From contig JASSKH010000025.1 in assembly GCA_031763025.1 (NCBI GenBank), forward strand, positions 6,528,689 through 6,592,688: a DNA stretch of 64,000 nucleotides. Direction: 5' to 3'. Position numbers and translations under genes: made by a program. Shown here one piece after another: positions 32,936 through 41,427 of this stretch. Under the pieces are notes generated by a model that was not told the DNA's origin, searched no databases, and worked only from the letters and a program-made list of their open reading frames with translations. Each line of letters starts with the position of its first letter. Position 1 is the first letter of the stretch. Source of the DNA: Macrocystis pyrifera (taxonomy: Eukaryota; Sar; Phaeophyceae; Laminariales; Laminariaceae).

Positions 32936-35385
32936 CAAACAGGCAGGGATAAAACAAGCAAAAAGTTGCCATGTAATGTGGAAATAACGTAATGAGCGCC
33001 CAATTGTTAGAGGTGTCTCTATTAGGAGTAGGAACGGCGGTGCTCCGTCTCGAAAGGGATGCTTGGTCAATGGTCGAATGACTTGGAGGCATGCAACAAA
33101 TGAGCGCCCCCCCCCCCCCCTCCCTTCCCTCTCCCTCCGCTCCCCCCTCCCCCACCCCCGCCCTTTTTTCCCCCGTCCCCCCGCCGATAAAACCCACCTC
33201 AATACACAAAACACACCCAAAAAAAAAAACGCAGGAGTACGCTTCCACGCAGTTTACGATGCTGGAGGCCGGGGGGAGCTACTCGTACGGCCTGGTCAAG
33301 GGATCGAAGGACCTCATCACGTTCGGGCCCGGAGCTGCGACCATTCCCACCGAACCTCCCTCGGGCTTCCGCAGCATCAAGACTCTATCGGTGGGCGCTA
33401 GTCAATTTTATATATCATGGCTAGGATTGCGACCAATTCTTTCATGGGTAATGGTAAATGGTAAATGGTAAATACGTACCTGGTAGAATAGTGTGGAAAT
33501 GATATTTAATGCCATGACCGGCAACATAAGCCCCGTTTGATTTTCATATCAAAGTCCAAACAGGAGTTATATTTCCGGTCAGAGTGGTGGCAACAAAGGC
33601 AAGGGGGGGTTAGAATGGGAATCAGGACAACAGGCAGGGGGGGGGGGGGGGGGTACTCATCATCATGCATGGCCGTAGTCGTAGGACCGTAGACCCTCGC
33701 ATCCCTACAATGCCGGGACGGAGCGCGTCGGGCTTTCACCGACCAGGCAGACATTGCTCGCACCAAGCGCGAAGCGCCGTGAGGTGTTGGGCGAGTCGCA
33801 TGAACGGTGAGCCGCATCCTACTGAGAACCGCTTTAGAGGCGGATTTTCATATGGGTGACAGCCTCGATGAGTTAGTTTAATTTCTGGTGTGGCCACTTC
33901 CAGAGACAGCATTGGGTTTACCATGTAACTGCCTCGTGGGTGCCTCACCATATACACACTACGTGATACGTCACCCCCCTAAGTAACTACAATTAGGCTG
34001 TCGGGTCCACATCAGAGATCGCCAGACCTCTGATCGGCCAGGATCTATCTCACAACTCATAAATAATCGGTAGCAGGTTCCGTTAGCCAACTAACTAACT
34101 TCAGGCGTCGATAGCTCGGCTGGCGACGCAATCGGTAAGTTCCGTTAGCCAACCTGCTGACTTTAGTCGTCGACAATTCGGCTGGCGAAGCCAGCTGATG
34201 GCCACCGACTCGCCTGGCATACATAAGCGAGCCTAATCAGCCCCCCCTCCCGGCCGAGGGGGCCACACCCGCATTCAACAATCTTTCCTACAGACATGGA
34301 AACCCAATTAAGTCGCATAGTCGGCACCTCCAGGAAACGGCTTAAAACAAATAATTCGTCTAAAAACTACTGCTGTAGTTCGTGACTCAAGTCGTACCGA
34401 CTTGACCTTTTTAGGACTACAGTACCGTTTTGGGGACAAACCACTTGAAATTTGACTGGATTGTCCCCAAGACGGGACTGCAGTCCTAAAAAGGTTGGAA
34501 GCTCTACAGATCTCCAATTATTGACCTGGGGGGGAATTGTGGTGAGATTTCGTTCTCTCTTGTTGTCGTGTTGCCCCTGGCTGAGGGACGTAAGACAACA
34601 CAGGGCACGGAAAAACTGGCCCAAGCTGGATTTCTTGTTTTGAGAATGGGCGCGTTCTATTCTATATTCAGCAGAACGACTCGCCGAATTTCTTGATTTA
34701 TTTTTCTGTAAATCTCGGGAGCCTGCCTTTCTTATCGCTCGTTTCCTTGGTGTACATACAAGATGTGTTGTGCACTGCTGTGTGCGTCTTGTGTGAAATG
34801 TGATGTCGTATATTGACGTATACCTTGATCCGTCTCGTAAAAACTTAAAAACAAAATCAAGAAAACAAAGTCACACTTCGTACATGTATGTAAAATAGCT
34901 CAAAAAGTCATTTATTATCGAAAACGTTTGTTTTGACCCAGCCGCCACATCGTGCCCTGAGGCCGTCTTAATGGGTCTACCTGTACCAGGATAACGTACA
35001 TACATGTTTCATACGCTATATATAGTACAGCAGTGTTTAATTCCTTCAGGTCTTAGCTCCCGTTGTTGGGACCAAAACACTTGAAATTAGAGTCAGAGTT
35101 AGGTTTATGCACGGCAGTGCGTGCGATAGGCACTGCAAGCAAGGGTTGAGGGCTGACAAAGATATATATATATATCATACTTTTATGATATGTTCCCGTA
35201 CGGCCGGTTTTTTTTTTTTTTTTTTGTTTTTTTTTTTGCGTCAACAGATCGCCGCCGGCGGGACCCATGTCTGCGCTACCGGACGGCGCAACAGGAAAGC
35301 GATCGAGAGCGGCCTGGCGATGAAGGGGGCTTGGTGCGGGGGCAGCGAGGGCGAGGAAGTCACCGGTATCTCCGACCAGGCCTAA
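20583..35385 (+). CDS. Secreted RCC1/BLIP-II-like repeat protein, 7 exons
   Basis: Exons join in phase: 20583-20680, 27477-27585, 29245-29465, 31317-31402, 31681-31757, 33235-33390, 35248-35385 (885 nt, 294 residues, stop TAA). Every intron is GT-AG, with donors GTGAGT, GTAACA, GTGAGT, GTGAGT, GTGCGC and GTGGGC. Exon 1 gives a signal peptide (MAMLRFAALTALVAGVSA), so the protein enters the secretory route. The rest is a chain of beta-propeller-type repeats with the pattern x-x-A/G-GG-x-H-x-C-G: TAGLLFSCGVL, ISGGGFHVCGL, MSAGGQHSCGI, ISAGGAHTCGV, LEAGGSYSYGL, IAAGGTHVCAT. Several are followed by a C-W-G-type strand (VECWG, VHCWG). Two repeats are completed only across splice junctions, which strongly supports the model. 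Ligand and role are unknown. Exon 5 and 6 donors are weak, so their ends are less certain. Confidence 0.8.
21597..21736. repeat. MITE-1-like copy, diverged
   Basis: TTACGGGGGACCATA at the left and ATTTACTATGGTCCCC at the right bound AAATAGGACCAAATATTGTAATTAAAAC and TGTGTGTAACGTACTACTGTAGGTCC. The left half is typical of MITE-1; the right half has an extra 25 bases or so. Confidence 0.6.
23205..24110 (+). mobile_element. Decayed LINE fragment (RT N-terminal half)
   Basis: The plus strand carries, in shifting frames, LLRHKVRIHERWSGFYHKL, FNTKLLKLDPTIIDLSP, EPSMDEMTDALRGMSDWKAVGPDD, KEKDRTDGSNCSGVSLVTHAGK, LLKIVAFRVNNYC, EQHCGFRPA, SVVLRLQELGRQRKI and CFIDLQKANDSVDREL. This is the order of the linker and RT motifs 0-A of common LINEs with an N-x-RG-x-SL signature. 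Motif A reads KANDSVD where KAYDSVD is usual. The palm motifs B and C are absent, so the copy is 3'-truncated. A MITE-2 (23351-23426) has inserted into it. Confidence 0.7.
23351..23426. repeat. Hairpin repeat MITE-2, copy 2
   Basis: The arms are GAACCGCAGTCCCGTTTTCGG and CCCCAACACGGGATTGCGGTTC around ACAAACTACTTGAAAATTGAG. It lies inside the LINE fragment, between the LDPTIIDL and EPSMDEM parts of its protein. Confidence 0.75.
24745..24880 (-). other. Possible minus-strand exon, unknown
   Basis: A minus-strand open stretch reads KLEPRPSFQLPVGAEIG then TIDVAEIT. It is preceded by an acceptor-like TTTTACTGCAG and followed by a donor-like GTAAGC. The composition is protein-like, but no partner exon with matching phase was found and no family was recognised. 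It lies inside intron 1 of the plus-strand RCC1-like gene. Confidence 0.2.
25059..25162 (+). repeat. 21-bp minisatellite, ~5 copies
   Basis: The unit GGAATATCCCGCGCTTAATTC repeats with few changes (one unit has CCACGC, one has TTATTTC). Confidence 0.85.
25590..26070 (-). repeat. Dispersed repeat shared with 40.2-40.9 kb (inverted)
   Basis: Minus-strand words GACATCGATCGACAAAACCAACGA, GCGTCATGAGTTCTGAACG, CCCACCCTTGGGTCACCGT and a later TCGAGATCGAGCCTCTATCGTCG block align with 40190-40345, 40450-40620 and 40690-40900 on the plus strand. No protein is recognised, and no exact ends were fixed. Confidence 0.45.
27275..27384. repeat. MITE-1 copy
   Basis: This is a 110-bp palindrome: TATTACGGGGGGTCCATAG and its complement CTATGGACCCCCGTAATA, with arms continuing through TTAACAGGACC/GGTCCCGTTAA. 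The centre ATGCACATAAAAACCTATATATTTG is typical of the family. It lies in RCC1-like intron 1, 90 bases before exon 2. Confidence 0.85.
28030..28285 (+). pseudogene. Two decayed copies of RCC1-like exon 2 end
   Basis: Within intron 2, 28040-28086 and 28212-28266 resemble the last 50 bases of exon 2 (27537-27585). All three share TCGGAG, then C-TTCTC-AACCGT-CT-GAGGGC, then a TTGATGGACGA-type end. Translated, SLSVLEGKLMDE in the exon matches SPTVLEGRLMDE and FLTVLEGLSVNE in the copies. Neither copy keeps the GT donor, so they look like duplicated exon ends that have decayed rather than used exons. Confidence 0.5.
28960..29232 (+). repeat. Poly-C repeat tail, tandemly duplicated before exon 3
   Basis: Bases 28965-29040 are the end of a family A copy (GAGGGTCTATGGTCGTACGGCGACG, then ATGACACGAGTACACG and C-run). 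The stretch from TACATGACACGAGTAC to CTTTTGGACATGCCTTAT is then present twice in tandem, 29007-29119 and 29120-29232, about 113 bp each. The second copy ends 12 bases before the exon 3 acceptor TGTCAG, so its CT-rich body supplies the pyrimidine tract. Confidence 0.7.
29854..31567. repeat. ~40-bp GGACCG hairpins, four copies
   Basis: Short palindromes with arms GGACCGTTTGGATATTC/CCAAGCGGTCCTTAT lie at about 31450-31493 and 31528-31567, with diverged ones at about 30940-30981 and 29857-29902 (ACGTTTAGACATGGAGCATGAAGACCCAACGGTACTTATG type). All are in RCC1-like introns 3 and 4. The span given covers all four and is not continuous repeat. Confidence 0.5.
31070..31216 (+). repeat. Poly-C repeat family B, copy 1
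   Basis: It begins TATGGAAACAATGTAATGAGCGCCCAA, passes GGAGGTGTCTATATTAGGAGTAGG and GGTGCTCCGTCTCGAA, then GGTCAATGGTCAAATGACTAAG and AATGAGTACG, followed by 15 C. It lies in intron 3, about 100 bases before exon 4. Confidence 0.8.
32265..32600 (-). other. tRNA-like sequence, possible SINE head
   Basis: On the minus strand, 32515-32445 reads TGGCGTCGCAGGCAGGGCG (A-box-like) then GTCCGTGGTTCGATTCTC (B-box-like GGTTCGATTC), spaced as in a tRNA. The stem pairing is poor, so a functional tRNA is unlikely. A tRNA-derived repeat or pseudogene is the better reading. Confidence 0.35.
32844..32932 (+). repeat. Pure poly-C tract, 89 bases
   Basis: This is an uninterrupted C-run after AACACAAACTTAA and before TCCCAAACAGGCAGG. 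No GAGTAC junction precedes it here. It lies 40 bases upstream of a family B copy. Confidence 0.9.
32973..33120 (+). repeat. Poly-C repeat family B, copy 2
   Basis: It has the same landmarks as 31070-31216 (GTGGAAATAACGTAATGAGCGCC through AATGAGCGCC) and ends in about 14 C followed by CT-rich sequence. Its tail lies about 115 bases upstream of the RCC1-like exon 6 acceptor at 33235. Confidence 0.8.
33515..33582. repeat. 67-bp hairpin repeat
   Basis: GACCGGCAACATAAGCCCCGTTTGA at the left pairs imperfectly with TCCAAACAGGAGTTATATTTCCGGTC at the right. It lies in RCC1-like intron 6. Confidence 0.5.
33637..33990 (-). repeat. Poly-C repeat family A (reverse)
   Basis: Read on the minus strand it runs from the 5' part (CACCCACGAGGCAGTTACATGG, CTGTCTCTGGAAGTGG) through GGATGCGGCTCACCGTTCATG and CAATGTCTGCCTGGTCGGTG to GATGATGAGTACC and a 17-base C-run, which appears as G at 33637-33653. 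It lies in RCC1-like intron 6. Confidence 0.8.
34405..34496. repeat. Hairpin repeat MITE-2, copy 3
   Basis: GACCTTTTTAGGACTACAGT and the closing ACGGGACTGCAGTCCTAAAAAGGTT are near-complements around ACAAACCACTTGAAATTTGAC. Confidence 0.75.
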
Positions 35386-35699
35386 ACATGCGAAAACGTC
35401 CTCTGACAAAGAGTATACGTACGGTGATCCCTCTGTAGTGCCGCTGGAGTAGTGCCGGTTGCCCGCTATATACAGCAGTGCCTGTGGAAAAAGTAAAAGG
35501 CCTGAATACGCTGATAGGTCTATTCGCTTGTTTTGGCGTTTGGCCTGATAGGCCTATGGTCTCTCGTTGGTCTGCGGCCTGATTTGTGTGAGGCGTGACA
35601 GGTTTTAGGTTTTTGACCCAAAGGGTGTGGCGTGACGGTCCTGACTTGATAATCCTGACCTGATAGACCTGTCGTGACTTGACCCTGGTGCCGAGGGTA

Positions 35700-35751
35700 A
35701 GTAAAAGAGATCAGCAGCAGCAACAGTGGCAGCAGGTGTAACAACATCAGT

Positions 35752-35788
<37 letters not shown>

Positions 35789-36010
35789 GTAGTAGCAGTA
35801 GTGGCAGCAGCAGTAACAGCAGCGCTATTACGGGGAACCATAGTAAATAGGACCTACGGTGGACACAAAAACCTATGTATTTCCCCATTTTTACCAACAA
35901 TTTTTGGTCCTGTTTACTATGGTCCCCCGTAATAGCAGTTGCAACAGCAGTAACGACAGCAGTAGCAGCAACAGTAGCAGAAGTATCAACAGCACTAGCA
36001 CTAGCGGCAG
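35700..36010. repeat. CAG-type trinucleotide repeat interrupted by MITE-1
   Basis: A CAG/CAA-rich microsatellite (35710-35820, pure CAG core 35750-35787) is followed by a 109-bp MITE-1 copy at 35826-35934 (TATTACGGGGAACC to GGTCCCCCGTAATA), after which the CAG/CAA/GTAGCAG pattern resumes. The MITE therefore inserted into an older repeat. It lies downstream of the RCC1-like stop. Confidence 0.75.
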
Positions 36011-36019
36011 TAAGTAGCA

Positions 36020-37780
36020 TATCAACAGCAGCACCTGGTATTAATACGGCCGTTCTGTAGTTTCAGCCCTAAAACAGACCGAGACCGAATGGCCAAAAGA
36101 AAAAGGATAGATCGGTATGGCGTGTATTCTTGTACGAAATACCCAGTATAGTTTGTACCTATCAGCTTATTTTTTGCACCCTGCACGGTGGGGGCCTTTT
36201 CGCGATTCCGGTTCGCGTTTTTCTGCGATTCCGCCGCGGGGGGCGCGGGGGGGGGGGGCGGTGGGGGCTTTTTTTTTTTTTTCTTGCTAAGATTTGTTTT
36301 CGGTACTGCTGCTTGGTGTTGCGTTGCTCGCTCGTTTTTGCGTGGGGGTCCTGTCAATAACTATATATACATATTTTTGAAGACGTTCTATTTCGGTCAC
36401 CGCATCACCGCTGTCTGTTGCCTCGAGTACCAGTCACACCACCACAATCGGGCCGGCGGGGCACAGTTTGTGCGACTTGCATCACAGCACGAGGTGTGCT
36501 GCGGTGTAATAGGGTTGCACCTGCGTGTGGCCTCGAGGCGTATCCACTCCAACAGCAGGCAGTGTTGTCGGACCGTTCGCTCGTTGTGCGTCTGGTTCTA
36601 CTACTGCTCTTCTGGCGCGGCTTCTGCGCGTGCGTGACCCGAATGGGTAGACGGAGGAGCACTCTTCTTGTGCTTGTGCTTTTGCTTTTGCCTGTTGGGT
36701 GTGATTTGCATCCACAGACCTTGATCAACCCTTAGCCATTTCCGGAGTCGCTCGTTTTCGGGCTATGAAAACGCCCTGATGTTCATGTTGTTATGTACCT
36801 GGTACTTACTATTTAGCGCTTTCAGGTGTCGCCGTATGTCATTGTACCGCCGCCTTCGTGAAATGGCTCGTTGCACGCTGCGCCGACAAAATGTAAAGTC
36901 CCACACCTTGGGGCAGATAGATATTATAGATAGATCATCGATGTCTACGTCCATGATCTAAAGATCGTTCGAAAGGGCAGATACATTCCTTATCTAAGAG
37001 TATCTGTAGTACCAGATTTTTACGATAGCGTATCATGTTGCCGCCGGGTAGGTGAGAACCGTGTGTAATCTGCTTGCATATTATCTACTGCAGGACATAC
37101 TGCCCACGTTGGGCACGTACTGACTGTACAAGTAAGCCCTGCACAGCAACATCTCATAGCGGCACTGCTTGGGATCTACCTGGTGTAGATGATCTGCGGT
37201 GAGGTAACTCGTAGGTCTGCCCGGTGTATGGAACTCAAGTTTCCGTCTAGTATTGAAGGTACAGAGCTACGCGTGCGAGTAACAAACTAAACTCTGCGGT
37301 GAGGTGGAAGATGTAGGTGCACCCCGGACGCGTGCTGCTGCGGTACACAGTAGTAGTGCCGGTCCCTATTCAGTGCCGGTATCATCATATGCGCCAGCCA
37401 ACATTCCCGGCACTATTGCGGCAACCGGCATTAACTACTCCGCCCACTACAACACACTGCTGTTTAATTTCTCTCGCTTTCTATGGCCCGTTTCGGCCTT
37501 ACCCCGAGCTGAGGCATATATATATATGCGTGCCCTTAAATCGACATAAGGAAAAAAAAGTAGCAACAAGGTAGGTTCGCCTGCCTAGTCCCATACCTCC
37601 CTGACTGCGAGGGACTACCCATAGTAACCCTCTCTCATCCCCCCCCCACCCGTACCAGGCAACGACACTGCTGTTAAACATGCCGATCACTACTTGAGCT
37701 AGACAACCAGGGTACCGCGTCTTCCGTTTTTTTTTTTTTTTTGGCGATCGGCTGCGGCTGTGGTGGTCGAATTATAGATC
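36020..37780. other. Intergenic, nothing recognised
   Basis: Open frames here are short and lack recognisable motifs. Bases 36900-37260 share the GATC-rich texture of the left edge and 48.3-48.6 kb. Confidence 0.35.
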
Positions 37781-37784
37781 GTTT

Positions 37785-38165
37785 TAGCGGGGTGAAGAAC
37801 CTTCGCTCCGCACAAAGGGAATGATCGTATCACGTAGTGCTTATGGTGAGGCACCCACGAGGCAGTTACATAGTAAACTCATTGCTGTCTCTGGAAGTGG
37901 CTACACCGGAAAAATAATTAACTCATAGATGCTGTCATCCATATACAAGCAAATCCGCCTCTGAAGCGGTTCTTATTAATAGTAGGATGCAGCTCATCCT
38001 TCACCCGACTCGCCCAACACCTCACGGCGCTTCACGCTTGGTGCAAGCAATGTCTGCCTGGTCGGTGAAAACCCGACGTGCTCCGTCCCGGCAATGTAGG
38101 GATGCGAGGGTCTATGGTCATACGACTACGGCCATGAATGAGATCGAGTGCATCTCTCCTATCGA
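37785..38165 (+). repeat. Poly-C repeat family A, near full length
   Basis: This is the most complete plus copy. It begins about AGCGGGGTGAAGAACCTT, then GAATGATCGTATCACGTAG, CACCCACGAGGCAGTTACA, CTGTCTCTGGAAGTGG, GGATGCAGCTCATCCTTCA, GCAATGTCTGCCTGGTCGG, GACGTGCTCCGTCCCGGCAA and GGCCATGAATGAGATCGAG. It ends in a CACCACC stretch rather than a long C-run. This sets the family length at about 370 bp. Confidence 0.75.
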
Positions 38166-38258
38166 GTACACCACCACCTACTAGACAAGCATCAAAATGA
38201 GTACGTCTGCCTCATCCCATACCTGCTGATTGCGGGGTGCCCACTGTAACCCTCTCTC

Positions 38259-38259
<1 letters not shown>

Positions 38260-38339
<80 letters not shown>
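38260..38339 (+). repeat. Pure poly-C tract, 80 bases
   Basis: An uninterrupted C-run follows CCCTCTCTCAC and precedes TACTAGTAATATATGG, the start of a family B copy. Confidence 0.9.
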
Positions 38340-38344
38340 TACTA

Positions 38345-38535
38345 GTAATATATGGAAACAACGTAATGAGCGCCCAATTGTTGGAGGCGTCTCTATTAGG
38401 AGTAGGAACGGTGCTCCGTCTCGAAAGGGATGCGTGGTCAATGATCAAATGACTAAGGCAAGCAATAAATGAGTACGCCCCCCCCCCCCCCCCCCCAACT
38501 AGGCAAGCAACAAATGAGTGCGCCCCCCCCCCCGC
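38345..38535 (+). repeat. Poly-C repeat family B plus an extra tail
   Basis: A family B copy (TATGGAAACAACGTAATGAGC to AATGAGTACG) ends in about 18 C at 38496. A second, tail-only unit follows at once (AACTAGGCAAGCAACAAATG, AGTGCG and 13 C), as if the 3' end had been duplicated. Confidence 0.75.
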
Positions 38536-38764
38536 CGCCCGCCACTATATGATATACCAGCCTTGCTCGGAACTCGATCTAAGCGATGTGTGGTGCGGAG
38601 ACCCCCTCGCATGGCACCCATGACTGGTAACATGGTGGAGGCATTATTCCCCCCCCGTCTGATAATAATGCAAAGTAAACCGTTTCACCGCCGAAGATCT
38701 ACTTACTAACCCGCCATGTGATTGACCGCACCGTATACGAGGCTTATTGATAAGAGAGAGATGG

Positions 38765-38766
<2 letters not shown>

Positions 38767-38826
<60 letters not shown>

Positions 38827-38842
38827 GGGGGTGGGGGGGGGG
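38767..38842 (-). repeat. Poly-G tract, 59 pure then interrupted
   Basis: G-run 38767-38825 followed by GTGGGG-type sequence to 38842. This is a C-run on the minus strand. No family A or B body is evident next to it. Confidence 0.85.
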
Positions 38843-39106
38843 ACCCCTGGCTGCTTCCTATGAGTTTTTCTTGTCGATACTCAAGTAGTAAAGCCTGATC
38901 CAGACCGCCTACGACAAGAAATTAAACAGTCGATGCTCGTATGGCGAAGTTGTGGTGATCGTGACGCGACGGCTCTGGCGGGTCGTTGCATACGTGAGAG
39001 TGCATGCAGTATTGCACTAACTTTCGTGGTCGACCGGGTGTGGGTTTTCACACGCTCACATCTGGTGGCGCGTTCGTACGAGTCCGCTTATCTTTGGTTA
39101 GGCAAG

Positions 39107-39452
39107 GGTGTTAGGGTCTTAGTCCGTTGGCCTAAAGGTAAAAGGTCAACCAATGGCCTACCCAAATCTAAGCCTCATAACACTCTCCCCCCCTGGAACG
39201 GACCGGATATACGGGTCGACGCGTGACACCAACACGCGGTTCCAATTTCTGGGGATCCAGAAGTATTTTTTCAGATTCTCGACACGAGGAAATTCACTTT
39301 TCTTTAAAAAGCGACTTCATAGTGGACGTGAGATTCGAACTCACGACTAACGACCCATGTTCTGCCGTCGTCGCCACCTGTTAGGGTCTTAGTCCGTTGG
39401 GCTAAAGGTAAAAGATTAACCAATCGCCTACCCAATCTAAGCCTCATAACAA
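39107..39452 (-). repeat. tRNA-derived repeat (SINE-like), two partial copies
   Basis: On the minus strand, 39400-39328 shows TTTAGCCCAACGGACTAAGACC (A-box-like) and CGTGAGTTCGAATCTCACG (T-arm with B box GTTCGAATC). Between them lies a long variable segment, as in a leucine/serine-type tRNA. The leader GTTATGAGGCTTAGATTGGGTAGGC recurs at 39107-39185 with GGCCAACGGACTAAGACCC. Flanking similarity beyond the tRNA part argues for a SINE rather than a working tRNA gene. Confidence 0.45.
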
Positions 39453-39892
39453 GGGACCCTGACTATAAGCGAGAACGCATACAGGATCACTTTCTCAAGG
39501 GTTTATGCTTCGGTAATCTACCGCGGCTATAACATGCCGACATAATTTGTCGCGAAGCATTTTCAAGATGTTTATTGAAAAATTATTGTCAAGATGTTCT
39601 TTTCAAGCGGTTCCTTGAAAATAACCATTTCAAATGTTCCTTGAAATATATTTTTGAAGATGTCCCTTGAAAAATACTTCCAAAAGGTTTTTTAGATGTT
39701 TTTAAATGTTTTTCTAGTGCGCAATCTTTTTAGTACACCTAGGAAAATTCTAAAATAAATCCGACTTTCGGAATCCCGCCGCATGTGAAAATCACGCCGC
39801 CTGTAAAACCTTTAATTTTCTTTATAGAATACGCGCGCTCGGTTTATCGCAATACTTGTAAAATTAGGTAAAAATGGAATATAGACGAGGCG

Positions 39893-40048
39893 TATTACGC
39901 AGCTTGCAAAGTTGAGTATCAACTATTTAATCAGTCGAACTCACAGCTGACGTATTTCAAAATTTATAAAAAAAAAAAAGCTCAAAAAAGCACGTCAGCT
40001 GTGACTTTAACCGATCGGTCGATACTCATCTTTGCAATTTGCGACTAC
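39893..40048. repeat. MITE-4 with ~60-bp inverted ends
   Basis: TACGCAGCTTGCAAAGTTGAGTATC and AACTCACAGCTGACGTA on the left are mirrored by CACGTCAGCTGTGACTT and GATACTCATCTTTGCAATTTG on the right, around an A-rich centre. Single arms recur near 29519-29565, 53318-53365, 60898-60955 and 63740-63775. Confidence 0.55.
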
Positions 40049-40189
40049 GTTGTGAGTACGTAGTGTTTTTTTTTTTTCTACACGGGACAACTCATTTACG
40101 CGGAGTAATTGGGTGGGCAAAGCACGCGAGATTGTTAAGAAACCCCTGTTCTGGTGACAATTTCTACGAAAGACTCCTCAGCGGGATTC

Positions 40190-40900
40190 CGAAATCTCGG
40201 CAGACATCGATCGACAAACCCAACTACTGTGTCACAAAATGTGAACAGAGCCCGCTCGTTAGAGGGTCCGACCCACCCTAGGATCACACAGTGTTCACAC
40301 GACGGCCGGTGGTGATATGTGGCAGACGCAGGTCGGGTGTCTGACAAAGATTTTTTTTTTTTTTAGTTGCCGCTGGTATCTAGAAAACAGACAGGCGACA
40401 AACAATCTCGATTCCTCTCCGATGGCACAACAATAATAGTTAGACCCTTTTTCAGGTTCGACATCGATCGACAAACCCAACGACTGCGTCACGAAATGTG
40501 AACAGGCAGCGTTCCTCAGGGGCTGCGCCCCACGCTAGGGTCACAGCGCTCACACCAACACCGGTAGCATGTGGCGGGCGCCGGTCAGGGTATCTGGTTA
40601 AAAACAAAACGCGTGACCGCTGGTGTGCAGAAAATAGACGACAAACAGGATCGATCCCTCTTCGACGCCACAAATTGGACAAAAAGAAACGAAACAGATT
40701 TCGACGGTGAGCGTGGTAGGACTCCGCTGGCAACCTCTCGCCCCCCTAGAAAAATGGACCCACATGATACCTGCAAGGCCACCATCTACATTCGCTTGTC
40801 TTTCCGATACGAAGCGGGTTGACCGTCGGTTGACGCTATGCGGTGATCGACGACCTATCGTCGCACGAGTTGCCGTACACACGCTCACGATAGCACCGCG
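40190..40900 (+). repeat. Dispersed repeat, tandem unit, related to 25.6-26.1 kb
   Basis: GACATCGATCGACAAACCCAAC, then GTCACAAAATGTGAACAG and a GGTCACAG/GTGTTCACAC segment, occurs at 40200-40345 and again at 40460-40610. The second unit continues to 40900 and matches 25590-25850 in inverse. No coding function is recognised. Confidence 0.45.
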
Positions 40901-40984
40901 TCGGCCCTGCTCTATCTCGATAGGACGTTCTCTGTACACCCTGTACTTTTCCACCTGTGTGCGGTTTTGCTCGAATCGTATTAT

Positions 40985-41085
40985 AGCGGGGGGCAGTAAT
41001 CAGGACCCACCCTAGACACAAAAACCTATATGTTCCGGTAGTTTTATGAAGCATATTTGGTCCCGATTAATCCCTTCCTCCGTGA
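40985..41085. repeat. MITE-1-like, degenerate
   Basis: AGCGGGGGGCAGTAATCAGGACC, ACACAAAAACCTATATGTTCC and ATATTTGGTCCCGATTAATCCC follow the MITE-1 order with decayed ends. Confidence 0.45.
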
Positions 41086-41427
41086 CAGTCTGATCACATT
41101 TATTTACATCTCACGGCACCGACGAGGGAGAAAAACAGACAATGGCCGCGGGTCGACCAACCGACGAGCAAAAACAAAAACGCACATAAAACACACTTAC
41201 GGTTTATCCTTTTTTTTACTTGATTATAAGCACCTGCCTCGCGTTCAGCGAGTCTCGTACCACGTATTTTTTTGTCGATTCTACGATATTTGCTTTCTTC
41301 GCGTTCTTTGGTTTCTGTACGTGCTTGCTTATCGTGCCACACTTTTGTTCACGGAAAACGAAAAAAAAAATCCCGGAAAATGAAGAAGTCGATCTTGTTT
41401 TTTCAGCGGTTTCCTCAGGCTCTCTTT

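Noticed and set aside
32781..33248. Poly-Gly and poly-Pro open frames over homopolymer runs
   Set aside because: They are translations of long C/G tracts in both strands and carry no gene signal. The same applies near 38230-38472 and 54853-55074.
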